Assembly: GCF_000502955.1 (NCBI RefSeq) | Contig: NZ_AYWO01000004.1 | Location: forward strand, 30,089 to 94,088 | DNA from: Mesorhizobium sp. LNHC252B00 | Lineage (GTDB): Bacteria > Pseudomonadota > Alphaproteobacteria > Rhizobiales > Rhizobiaceae | Reading direction: 5' to 3' | DNA: 64,000 nucleotides | Part shown: positions 9,498 to 17,080 of the stretch, piece after piece | Numbering within the stretch: the first letter of the stretch is position 1 | How the letters are laid out: every line of letters begins with the position of its first letter | Translations under genes and position numbers: made by a program | Notes under the pieces: generated by a model | Database searches by the model: none | Told to the model about the DNA's origin: nothing | What the model saw: only the letters and a program-made list of their open reading frames with translations

Positions 9498-9926
9498 TCA
9501 GGTCTTCTGCGAATTGAGCTGGGTGCCGTTGTCCTTGTCCATATCCTTGACGATGCCCATGAAGCCGCGCAGGAAGCGTTCCATGTAGCTCATCGTCTTG
9601 TTGAAATCCTCCTCGCTCGGCAGTTTCGATTCGAGGCGGGCGGAGAGCGAATTCTCGAGCTTGGTGACGCGCTCGTCCATCGCCTTCATCGAGGTCTGCA
9701 AGCGGTCGACCTCGTCCTGGAAAGCGGCGCGTTCGTCGGCCGCCATCTTGCAGACGAGCTGGCCGGACCGTTCCTCGCAGATCGACATGGCGCCGGTCTG
9801 CGTATCCATCCGGACATAGCCGTTATCAGACTTTTCCAGTCGATAGCGGTCGGTTTCTTCCGAATAAGCTGAAGCCGCGACCAGCGAAACGAGCGCGGCG
9901 GGGATCAAGATGTGCTGCAGACGCAT
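9498..9926 (-). CDS. Secreted/periplasmic coiled-coil protein of unknown function
   Basis: A 142-residue protein not recognised as a named family. It opens with a typical signal peptide (MRLQHILIPAALVSLVAASAYS), so it should be exported. The mature part has a short segment with two cysteines (ICEERSGQLVC) that could form a disulfide, then a charged helical region (about 65-110) predicted as coiled coil with LENSLSARLESKL. The ATG at 9926 is preceded by GGAGG at good spacing, which decides it over the longer in-frame starts up to 10031. It is transcribed towards the response-regulator gene, starting about 107 bp from the divergent DUF952-pyrD pair. No function can be given. Confidence 0.7.
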   Translation of the reverse strand: MRLQHILIPAALVSLVAASAYSEETDRYRLEKSDNGYVRMDTQTGAMSICEERSGQLVCKMAADERAAFQDEVDRLQTSMKAMDERVTKLENSLSARLESKLPSEEDFNKTMSYMERFLRGFMGIVKDMDKDNGTQLNSQKT

Positions 9927-10033
9927 GTTGTCCTCCATGGCCAAGGCCTGAAATATCGCATGTTTGCGCCGGAAATGGGGAAGACCCTTGGCGTGGCCTT
10001 TCCCGCGTGGCTGGTTCGGACTATAGCGCAACC

Positions 10034-10384
10034 ATGTCTCAGATTATCTACAAGATAACCCCGCGAGCGCCTTGGCGCGAGGCCGAAACAAATGGCCGCT
10101 TCACCGGCGCGCCGATCGATGTCGCCGACGGCTTCATCCATTTCTCCACGGCAGCGCAGGTCAAGGAAACGGCTGCAAAGCACTTTGCCGGCCAGACCGA
10201 CCTTCTGCTGGTCGCCATCGACGGCGCTAGCCTGGGTGCTGCTTTGAAATACGAGGTCTCGCGCGGCGGCGCGCTGTTTCCGCATCTCTATGGCGTGCTG
10301 GACCTGAAAGCCGTGCTTTGGGTGCGACCGCTGCCGCTTGGTGCCGATGGCGTGCACCAGTTCCCGGCACTGGAGGGGCAATGA
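10034..10384 (+). CDS. DUF952 domain protein
   Basis: A 116-residue cytoplasmic protein of the DUF952 family. The features are the N-terminal IIYKITPRAPW, the G(F)IHFSTAAQV segment and a C-terminal region with ALFPHLYG. The biochemical role of DUF952 is not established. Its stop codon overlaps the start of pyrD (ATGA at 10381-10384), so the two are translationally coupled and almost certainly one operon. The ATG at 10034 is chosen over an in-frame GTG at 10007 because the family begins close to MSQIIYKI. Confidence 0.85.
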   Translation: MSQIIYKITPRAPWREAETNGRFTGAPIDVADGFIHFSTAAQVKETAAKHFAGQTDLLLVAIDGASLGAALKYEVSRGGALFPHLYGVLDLKAVLWVRPLPLGADGVHQFPALEGQ

Positions 10385-11457
10385 GCGTGCTCGACCGGCT
10401 TGGCCAGAAGCTGCTGTTCGCCTTCGATCCGGAAACCGCGCATGGCCTGTCGATCGCGGCGCTGCGATGCGGTCTGCCGGTTGGGGCATCGGCTACGCGT
10501 GATGCCCAGCTGAAGGTCAGCCTTTGCGGCCTCGATTTCCCCAACCCGCTTGGCATGGCCGCCGGCTACGACAAGAATGCCGAGGTGCCCGACGCGCTGC
10601 TTGGCCTGGGCTTCGGCTTTGTCGAGGTCGGCACGATCACGCCGCTGCCGCAGGCCGGCAATTCGAAGCCGCGCATTTTCCGGCTGACGGCGGACGAAGC
10701 GGTGATCAACCGGCTGGGCTTCAACAATGAAGGCCATGCAGCGGCTGAAAAACGCCTTGCCGCACGCAAGGGGCGTGGCGGCATCGTCGGCGTCAACATC
10801 GGTGCCAACAAGGACAGCACCGACCGCGTCAGTGACTATGAGCGCGGTGTTGCCCGTTTCGCGCGATACGCCAGCTATCTCACCGTCAACATCTCCTCGC
10901 CCAACACGCCGGGCCTGCGCAATATGCAGGCGCGCGAGCAGCTTGGTGAGCTCTTGTCGCGGGTCATGGCAGCGCGCGCCGCGGCAACAGCCCAGCCGCC
11001 GGTGTTCCTCAAGATCGCCCCGGATCTGCTCGAGGCGGAGTTGGAGGACATCGCCGCCGAGGTCACCGAGAAACGGATCGACGGTGTCATCGTCTCCAAC
11101 ACCACAATCTCCCGGCCGGCGCTGCGCAGCGGCAACGCCGCGCGTGAGACCGGCGGGCTCTCGGGCAAGCCCTTGTTCGATCGCTCGACCATCGTTCTGG
11201 CCAGGATGCGCAAACTGCTCGGGCCGGAGCTTGCCATCATCGGTGTCGGCGGCGTCGATTCCACCGACACGGCACTGGAAAAGATCCGGGCTGGCGCCGA
11301 TCTCGTCCAGCTCTACACCAGCATGATCTACGCCGGGTCGGCACTGCCGGGCCGGATCGTCGCCGGAATGGTGCGATTTGCCGAGACGGAACGGCTGAAG
11401 TCGATTTGCGAGTTGCGCGACAGCCGCCTCGACTTCTGGGCGTCCAAGCAACTCTGA
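10381..11457 (+). CDS. pyrD: Dihydroorotate dehydrogenase (quinone), class 2
   Basis: A 358-residue membrane-associated FMN enzyme oxidising dihydroorotate to orotate with quinone reduction in pyrimidine synthesis. Visible features are the amphipathic N-terminal helix region that marks class 2, the NPLGMAAGYDKNAE segment, GTITPLPQAGN, the NRLGFNNEG loop, the class-2 catalytic serine region NISSPNTPGLR, and the FMN phosphate-binding GVGGV and LVQLYTSMIYAG near the end. Length is normal. The ATG is inside the stop of the DUF952 gene (ATGA). Confidence 0.97.
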   Translation: MSVLDRLGQKLLFAFDPETAHGLSIAALRCGLPVGASATRDAQLKVSLCGLDFPNPLGMAAGYDKNAEVPDALLGLGFGFVEVGTITPLPQAGNSKPRIFRLTADEAVINRLGFNNEGHAAAEKRLAARKGRGGIVGVNIGANKDSTDRVSDYERGVARFARYASYLTVNISSPNTPGLRNMQAREQLGELLSRVMAARAAATAQPPVFLKIAPDLLEAELEDIAAEVTEKRIDGVIVSNTTISRPALRSGNAARETGGLSGKPLFDRSTIVLARMRKLLGPELAIIGVGGVDSTDTALEKIRAGADLVQLYTSMIYAGSALPGRIVAGMVRFAETERLKSICELRDSRLDFWASKQL

Positions 11458-11464
11458 ACTGCTC

Positions 11465-11638
11465 TCAGGAGCGTAGATTGCGACTGACGGCCCGCTCGCA
11501 GATGGTGCCGCCGATGGCAGGCAAAACCCCGAAGAGAAGCAACTGTGCGGTTCCTCCGATGCCAGAAACCGCGGAGAGAATGAACGCAGAGAGCAATCCC
11601 AGCGCCGCGCCCAAGACATATGGCAGGTAGCTTCGCAT
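11465..11638 (-). CDS. Small two-helix membrane protein
   Basis: A 57-residue open frame beginning MRSYLPYVLGAALGLLSAFIL. It has two hydrophobic helices (about residues 5-25 and 30-48) and a short basic end. An AGGGTGAG ribosome site precedes the ATG at 11638; an upstream in-frame TTG at 11668 lacks one. It is convergent with pyrD with only 7 bp between stops. The family is not recognised. Small size leaves some doubt that it is expressed. Confidence 0.45.
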   Translation of the reverse strand: MRSYLPYVLGAALGLLSAFILSAVSGIGGTAQLLLFGVLPAIGGTICERAVSRNLRS

Positions 11639-11786
11639 AAGCTCACCCTGGAACAATTGGTGCATCAAGTCTGTTGGAAGTCGACTGGAAATGCAAGTTC
11701 ACCCGACGGCGCAGCAGGGCAACGAATTCGGGTTAACGGGTTCCTTCGGAGCCTTCGCCGGCGCGTAGGCTGACGGAGCATTAAAC

Positions 11787-11810
11787 GAAAAACCCGCCTG
11801 AGCGGCGGGT
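11787..11810 (-). terminator. Rho-independent terminator in the 359-bp gap after the MATE gene
   Basis: ACCCGCC at 11792-11798 pairs with GGCGGGT at 11804-11810. Read on the minus strand the hairpin runs straight into TTTTTCGTTT. It is about 190 bp beyond the MATE stop codon. A sigma70-like TTGATT-N18-TACATA on the same strand (11869-11840) raises the alternative that it ends a short separate RNA. I see no gene in 11639-11997. Confidence 0.7.
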
Positions 11811-11997
11811 CACTGGCGCAAATCAGCACCATGGACGAATATGTACCATAGCTGAGGGCACGAAATCAAGAAAAAATTCCTATCGCAAAAAGCTACCGGC
11901 ACAAAAGTTGCCGACACCGCCGAACTGGCTGCCGCCAGGCCATTGCTGACCTGGGGTTCGGAGCTCTGGACGGCGCAGGCCCTTCCGGGGACACTGT

Positions 11998-13404
11998 CTA
12001 AAACGCGGTTCGCACCCTGAGCCGCAGGATCGTCAGCAGGCTGAAGCCGCGTGCGAGCAGGAAAACGTGCAACGCCGCCCAAAGTCCATTGTTGCCGAAG
12101 GTAGGCGCGAGCGTCAGCAGCGCGGCCGCGAAAACGAGGAACGACAGCAGCATCATGTTGCGCATGTCGCGCGACCAGGTCGCGCCAATGAACACGCCAT
12201 CCATCTGGAACGCCAGCACACCGCTCAGCGCGGTGAATGCCGCCCACGGCAGGTAGATGTCGGCCATCGAACGGACTTCCTCCGATGTCGTCACAAGAGC
12301 AACCAGACCGGCGCCGCCAAACAGCAGCACCAGGGTCGCGGCACCCGCCAGCCCAAACCCCCAGAACAGGGTCAGCCGCACCGCCTGGCGGAAGGGCGCG
12401 GCGGCACGCGCGCCGACGGCACGACCGGCCAGCTGTTCGGCGGCGGTGGCAAAGCCATCGAGAAAGTAGCCGGCAACGAGAAAGAAATTCATCAGCACGG
12501 CGTTGGCGGCCAGCGTCACCGTACCGAACTGCGCGCCTTGGCGGGTGAACAGTGCGAAGGCGGCGAGCAGCGAGAACGAACGGATCATGATGTCGCGGTT
12601 GAGCGACAGCATGCGCACAAAGGCAGCCATGTCGAGCAGGCGATGGCGCGGCAAGGGCGGGGCCGCCCGGAACCGGCGGATGACGATCGCCAGGCCGAGC
12701 AGCATGGCAAGGAACTCACCGGTCACGGTCGCCCAGGCGACGCCGACGACGCCCCAGCCGAGTTCCAGGCCGAGCAGGAAGCAGAGCGCGATGTTGATGC
12801 CGTTCAGCACCAGTTGCAACATCAGCCCGAGCCCACCCTCGCCGCGCCCCAGCACATAGCCAAGGATGGCGTAGTTGATCAGCGAGAACGGTGCGGCGAG
12901 CAGCCTGATCCTGATGTAGACGCCCATCGCCTCGCTGACGCGCGGTTCGGCGCCCATGAATTTCTGCCCGGCAATGGCGACCAGGGGCGCAAGTGCCGCG
13001 AGCACTATGCCGGCGACAACCGCGATCAGCACGGCGCGCCAGAACACCGCCTGTTCCTCCAGGGCATCGCCGCGGCCGAAAGCCTGGGCGACAAGGCCAG
13101 TGGTGCCCGAGCGCAGGAAATTGAATGTGGTGAAGACAACGTCGAAGATAAGCGCGCCGGCCGCCAGGCCGCCGAGCAAGGCGGCGTCGCCGAACTGTCC
13201 GACGACAGCCGTGTCGACCAGGCCGAGCATCGGCGTCGTCAGATAGGCGAGCGTCATCGGCACCGCGATGGCCAGCACGGAACGGTTGGTGACGACAAAG
13301 TATCTGGCGTCGGCTGGGATTACACCCTTGTCCAAGGATTGCTGCTTTGCTGATTGCGGCTTGATCGAACCGCCGGTGTGCCCCATTTTCCCGGCATCGC
13401 GCAA
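11998..13404 (-). CDS. MATE family efflux transporter (DinF-like)
   Basis: A 468-residue polytopic inner-membrane protein with about twelve hydrophobic helices arranged as two related halves, the layout of multidrug and toxin extrusion (MATE) cation antiporters. The first half has the family-like segment IAVPMTLAYLTTPMLGLVDTA and the second has FQMDGVFIGATWSRDMRNM, both characteristic of the DinF/NorM group. Substrates are unknown. The TTG at 13404 has GGAAGAG just upstream; an ATG at 13386 is the alternative and the mature transporter would be the same. It is divergent from the deacetylase-like gene, 63 bp apart. Confidence 0.88.
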   Translation of the reverse strand: MRDAGKMGHTGGSIKPQSAKQQSLDKGVIPADARYFVVTNRSVLAIAVPMTLAYLTTPMLGLVDTAVVGQFGDAALLGGLAAGALIFDVVFTTFNFLRSGTTGLVAQAFGRGDALEEQAVFWRAVLIAVVAGIVLAALAPLVAIAGQKFMGAEPRVSEAMGVYIRIRLLAAPFSLINYAILGYVLGRGEGGLGLMLQLVLNGINIALCFLLGLELGWGVVGVAWATVTGEFLAMLLGLAIVIRRFRAAPPLPRHRLLDMAAFVRMLSLNRDIMIRSFSLLAAFALFTRQGAQFGTVTLAANAVLMNFFLVAGYFLDGFATAAEQLAGRAVGARAAAPFRQAVRLTLFWGFGLAGAATLVLLFGGAGLVALVTTSEEVRSMADIYLPWAAFTALSGVLAFQMDGVFIGATWSRDMRNMMLLSFLVFAAALLTLAPTFGNNGLWAALHVFLLARGFSLLTILRLRVRTAF

Positions 13405-13467
13405 TCACTCTTCCCGCGAAGGCCAACCGAATTACCCGGTCTGGCGCGAGCCCGCCGGATCCAGTTC

Positions 13468-14373
13468 ATGCCTTTGCAGATCGTCCATCACCCCGACTAC
13501 GACGCCGGCTTCGCGGTCAACCATCGCTTTCCGATGAGCAAATACCCGCTGCTGATGGATACCTTGCGCGCACGCGGACTGGCCGGGCCCGACGCGCTCA
13601 ACTCCGCGGAACCCGCGCCGGCGTCATGGCTGAAGCTTGCTCATGCGGCCGACTATGTCGACCAGGTCATCAGTTGCTCCGTGCCCGAGAAGATCGAGCG
13701 CGAGATCGGTTTCCCGGTGACCCCGCGTGTCTCGCTGCGCGCGCAGCTTGCCACCGGCGGCACGGTGCTGGCGGCGCGGCTCGCCCTGCGCCACGGCATC
13801 GCCTGCAACACCGCCGGTGGCAGTCATCATGCGAGGCGTGCGCAAGGTGCGGGCTTTTGCACCTTCAACGATGTTGCCGTCGCATCGCTGGTCTTGCTCG
13901 CCGAAGGCGCCGCCACAAACATCCTGGTGGTCGACCTCGACGTGCATCAGGGCGACGGCACGGCGGATATTCTCGCGGACGATCCGCGCGTGTTCACCTT
14001 TTCCATGCATGGCGACCGCAACTACCCTGTGCGCAAGGTCGCCTCCGACCTCGATGTCGCGCTGCCCGACGGCACGGGTGACGCCGCTTACATGGAAAGG
14101 CTCGCCGCCACCCTGCCGGAACTGTCCGCCAAAGCGCATTGGGACATCGTCTTCTACAATGCTGGCGTCGACGTCCATGCCGAAGACCGGCTTGGCAGGC
14201 TGTCGCTATCGGATGACGGGCTACGCAGGCGCGACGATATGGTCATCCGCCATTTTCGCGCGCAGGGCATTCCCGTCTGCGGCGTCATCGGCGGCGGCTA
14301 TTCCATGGACGTGCCCGCCCTGGCGGCGAGGCACGCCATGCTGTTCGAGGTGGCGTCGGACTATGCCCGGTAG
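13468..14373 (+). CDS. Histone deacetylase family protein (acetylpolyamine/acetoin-utilisation-like hydrolase)
   Basis: A 301-residue zinc hydrolase of the arginase/deacetylase superfamily. The tandem histidines of the charge relay are in NTAGGSHHA, the zinc ligands Asp-x-His in VVDLDVHQGDGT, the third ligand region in YNAGVDVHAEDRLG, and the glycine-rich loop near the end in GGGYSMD. All catalytic positions are present, so an active deacetylase is likely. Bacterial members act on small acetylated amines or proteins and the substrate here is unknown. The start at 13468 (MPLQIVHHPDY) is the family N-terminus; the frame is open further upstream but lacks similarity. It ends abutting the next gene tail to tail. 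Confidence 0.9.
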   Translation: MPLQIVHHPDYDAGFAVNHRFPMSKYPLLMDTLRARGLAGPDALNSAEPAPASWLKLAHAADYVDQVISCSVPEKIEREIGFPVTPRVSLRAQLATGGTVLAARLALRHGIACNTAGGSHHARRAQGAGFCTFNDVAVASLVLLAEGAATNILVVDLDVHQGDGTADILADDPRVFTFSMHGDRNYPVRKVASDLDVALPDGTGDAAYMERLAATLPELSAKAHWDIVFYNAGVDVHAEDRLGRLSLSDDGLRRRDDMVIRHFRAQGIPVCGVIGGGYSMDVPALAARHAMLFEVASDYAR

Positions 14374-14637
14374 CTACTTCCGATAGTTGGCAAGCCTCAG
14401 CAGGATGAAGGCCGGCACGACGACCGCCGCACCGAGCAGGATGTAGCCGAAGAAGCGGTCGATGGCGTGGAAGCCAAGATTCCACAGGTCGATGAAGAAC
14501 TTCCGGATGCCGTAGAACACATCCATCGGCGACCAGCCGAAGGCATTCATGACCAGGCCGACGAGGAACGACGCGACCAGCAGTTTCAGGATCACCTTGA
14601 GCGGCGAGTCGCCGAGAAAGCGTGTCAGTGCGGACAA
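14374..14637 (-). CDS. DUF6460-like small membrane protein
   Basis: An 87-residue protein with two hydrophobic helices (VILKLLVASFLVGLVMNAFG and YILLGAAVVVPAFILL) separated by an amphipathic stretch rich in Phe and Trp. The pattern TRFLGDSP followed by a helix and GWSPMDV resembles the DUF6460 family of rhizobial inner-membrane proteins of unknown role. The TTG at 14637 with GGAGACGG just upstream is preferred; an upstream ATG (14766) would add 43 residues with no membrane or family character. It ends next to the deacetylase-like gene without intergenic space. Confidence 0.6.
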   Translation of the reverse strand: MSALTRFLGDSPLKVILKLLVASFLVGLVMNAFGWSPMDVFYGIRKFFIDLWNLGFHAIDRFFGYILLGAAVVVPAFILLRLANYRK

Positions 14638-14877
14638 GGCCCGTCTCCAGATAGAAGCACCCAGACTCGAGGGCGTCAGCCTGACATACGCACTTGGCTT
14701 GCCGGCTTCAAGCCGGCAGTTTTGCGGATGGCGAACACCTCGAGCGAGGCATTGGCGTGGCCGCAAGCAGCGCCAAGACGTGGCAGCCGGCCAATGGACA
14801 CGTCCGATCCCGCTGGCTTATCTGTTTTCTAACCAATTGCCGCTATTGCCAATCGAATAGCGGGAGCAAGGCCTTTG

Positions 14878-15903
14878 GTGGAGACGCAGAAAAACACCGC
14901 GCGACGCGGCGTCATGCTGTCGGTGGTCGTCCCATGCTACAATGAGCTGGACGGGGTGGCCGAACTGCATCGACGGGTGACGGCGGCATGTCTGGAACAG
15001 GGCTCCTCGTATGAGATCGTCCTTGTCATCGATGGCGCCACCGACGGCTCGCGAGATGCTATTTTCAAGCTGGCCGAAAAGGACGATCACGTCGTCGCCA
15101 TCGACCTTGCCCGGAACTACGGCCACCAGATCGCGTTGAGCGCGGGGCTCGAATTCTGCCGCGGCCAGCGCATTCTCATTCTCGATGCCGACCTACAGGA
15201 TCCGCCTGAATTGCTCGGCGCGATGATGGCGAAGATGAACGAAGGCTTCGATGTCGTTTACGGCCAGAGGCTGAGCCGCGACGGGGAAAGCTGGTTCAAG
15301 CTCACCTCCGCTTCGATGTTCTATCGCTTGCTGCGCCGCATGGTCGACGTCGAGATCGCGCCGAATTCCGGGGATTTCCGGCTGATGAGCCGCCGCGCGC
15401 TCGACCATCTGAACGCGATGCCCGAGCGCTACAGGTTCATTCGCGGCATGGTGAGCTGGATCGGGCTGAAACAGGTGGCCTTCCCCTATGAGCGGCACCG
15501 GCGCTTTGCCGGCACCACCCATTATCCCCTGAAAAGGATGGTTCTTCTGGCGATCGACGCGATGACCAGCTTTTCCATCGCGCCCCTGCGGTTCGCCTCG
15601 CTGCTCGGAATGATGTTCGGGCTTCTGGGTCTGTTCGTGCTCGGCTACACGCTGTTGGAATGGTCGGTCGGAAACGTGCTGCCCGGCTGGACCAGCCTTG
15701 CCGCGATCATGCTGATCCTCGGCAGCATCCAGCTCATGGTGCTTGGCATCTTCGGCGAGTATCTCGGGCGCATGTACATGGAGACAAAGCGGAGGCCGCT
15801 CTACTTCGTCAACGAGGTCGTTTCGCGCAGCCAGGCAGCCGAGGACGAGGAACTGCCCGTCCATCGCCTGCAGGAGATGGCAAAGAGGGCCGCACGTGCT
15901 TGA
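14878..15903 (+). CDS. GtrB-like family 2 glycosyltransferase
   Basis: A 341-residue membrane glycosyltransferase of the GtrB/ArnC/DPM1 type, which moves a sugar from a nucleotide donor to polyprenyl phosphate on the cytoplasmic face. The GT-A domain shows LSVVVPCYNE, VLVIDGATDGS, the DADLQDPPE metal-binding motif and the acceptor-side SGDFRLMSRRAL. Two C-terminal membrane helices (near residues 235-258 and 268-292) and FGEYLGRMYMETKRRP complete the family layout. GTG 14878 is taken as start with GGGAG upstream; TTG 14875 and ATG 14914 are alternatives. It leads a tight four-gene cluster with overlapping ends. Confidence 0.88.
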   Translation: METQKNTARRGVMLSVVVPCYNELDGVAELHRRVTAACLEQGSSYEIVLVIDGATDGSRDAIFKLAEKDDHVVAIDLARNYGHQIALSAGLEFCRGQRILILDADLQDPPELLGAMMAKMNEGFDVVYGQRLSRDGESWFKLTSASMFYRLLRRMVDVEIAPNSGDFRLMSRRALDHLNAMPERYRFIRGMVSWIGLKQVAFPYERHRRFAGTTHYPLKRMVLLAIDAMTSFSIAPLRFASLLGMMFGLLGLFVLGYTLLEWSVGNVLPGWTSLAAIMLILGSIQLMVLGIFGEYLGRMYMETKRRPLYFVNEVVSRSQAAEDEELPVHRLQEMAKRAARA

Positions 15904-16597
15904 GGCGGAGTTCGACCAGTTTGCGCGGGAATATCAGGAGCAGCATGCCGCCAGCATAAGGCTGAGCGGCGAAACGCCGGATTTCTTCGCCAAGTACAAG
16001 ATCGACGACGTTGCCGCGACGCTGCGGCGGACTGGTGTGAAACCCCGGCGCATCCTTGACTTCGGCGCCGGTGTCGGCAATTCGCTCGGCCATATGCGCA
16101 ACGCGTTTCCCGACGCGGAGATCACCTTGCTCGATCCTTCGCGGGAATCGCTCGACATCGCCAGCAAGCGCTTTCCCGGCCTGGCCGCCTTCACGCATTT
16201 CAATGGCACGACAATTCCTTTTGCCGACGGCAGCTTCGACCTCGCCTTCGCGGCTTGCGTCTTCCATCACATTCCCGAGGACCTGCAGATCGGGCTGCTC
16301 GCGGAGATCGGCAGGGTGCTGGCCGATGGCGGCAGCTTCTTTGTTTTCGAGCACAATCCGTGGAACCCGCTGACCACGCACGCGGTGAGAAACTGCACCT
16401 TCGACGAAAACGCGGTCTTGATAACCTCCCGCGAGATGCGCAGGCGTATTGCCCAGGCAGGCCTTGCCAATACAAGGATCATCTACCGGATTTTCTTCCC
16501 TCGACTGCTTGCGAGGCTGAGGCCATTCGAACGTTTCCTCACCAAGGTACCTGTCGGAGCCCAATATTTTGCGCATGTGGTCAAGCCTGCCGTTTGA
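15896..16597 (+). CDS. Class I SAM-dependent methyltransferase
   Basis: A 233-residue Rossmann-fold methyltransferase. Motif I is RILDFGAGVGNSLG, the acidic end of beta2 is in ITLLDPS, and the post-motif region reads FDLAFAACVFHHIP, a common layout in methyltransferases acting on sugars or small metabolites. The GTG start at 15896 overlaps the upstream glycosyltransferase stop by 8 bp. This gives coupling and defines the start; the frame is open further upstream but inside the neighbour. Its place between GtrB- and GtrA-like genes suggests methylation of a glycan or lipid-linked sugar, which is inference. Confidence 0.8.
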   Translation: MLEAEFDQFAREYQEQHAASIRLSGETPDFFAKYKIDDVAATLRRTGVKPRRILDFGAGVGNSLGHMRNAFPDAEITLLDPSRESLDIASKRFPGLAAFTHFNGTTIPFADGSFDLAFAACVFHHIPEDLQIGLLAEIGRVLADGGSFFVFEHNPWNPLTTHAVRNCTFDENAVLITSREMRRRIAQAGLANTRIIYRIFFPRLLARLRPFERFLTKVPVGAQYFAHVVKPAV

Positions 16598-17042
16598 CGT
16601 CCCGAGGATGCTGCGATTTGGCGCCGTCGGCCTGTTCAACACGGCGCTGGGATACGCGGTCATTCTGGCCGGGCTTGCGCTGGGTCTGGGCGATATCGTT
16701 GCCAACGCCTCGGGCTATGCCGCAGGCCTTGTCCTCGGCTTCTTCCTCAACCGCCAATGGACCTTCCGCAGAGCCGATGGCTTCCGGCCCGGAACTGCGC
16801 TGCGCTATGGAAGCGTCTTTCTGGTCGCCTACAGCATCAACCTGGCCGTCGTGATCGCCGCCCGTTCGGCTGGCATCTTCGAAAACCCATTGGTCCACCT
16901 CGCGGGCATTTGCGTCTATTCGGTTGTCTTCTACCTCGGTTCGGCCCGCTTCGTGTTCGTGGGTGGCGGAGACGACAGCGCCGACCGGACGGTTAGGGTG
17001 GCCGATGGCCCCCGGCGGCAGCCGGCCAGTCGAACACCTTGA
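16575..17042 (+). CDS. GtrA family membrane protein
   Basis: A 155-residue protein with four hydrophobic helices and the GtrA signature at the start (LRFGAVGLFNTALGYAVILAGL) and in the middle (GFFLNRQWTFRR). GtrA proteins are thought to flip polyprenyl-phosphate-linked sugars across the inner membrane and are normally paired with GtrB. The ATG at 16575 lies inside the methyltransferase gene, 23 bp of overlap. The last 20 residues are polar and atypical but have no stop earlier. Confidence 0.85.
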   Translation: MWSSLPFDVPRMLRFGAVGLFNTALGYAVILAGLALGLGDIVANASGYAAGLVLGFFLNRQWTFRRADGFRPGTALRYGSVFLVAYSINLAVVIAARSAGIFENPLVHLAGICVYSVVFYLGSARFVFVGGGDDSADRTVRVADGPRRQPASRTP

Positions 17043-17080
17043 ACCAAACTGTCATCGGAAACGATTAGAGGCGGCGCACC

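Noticed and set aside
12067-13353. 428-codon plus-strand frame over the MATE gene
   Set aside because: Extreme Gln/His/Arg content and no motif; the minus strand encodes the transporter with regular membrane helices.
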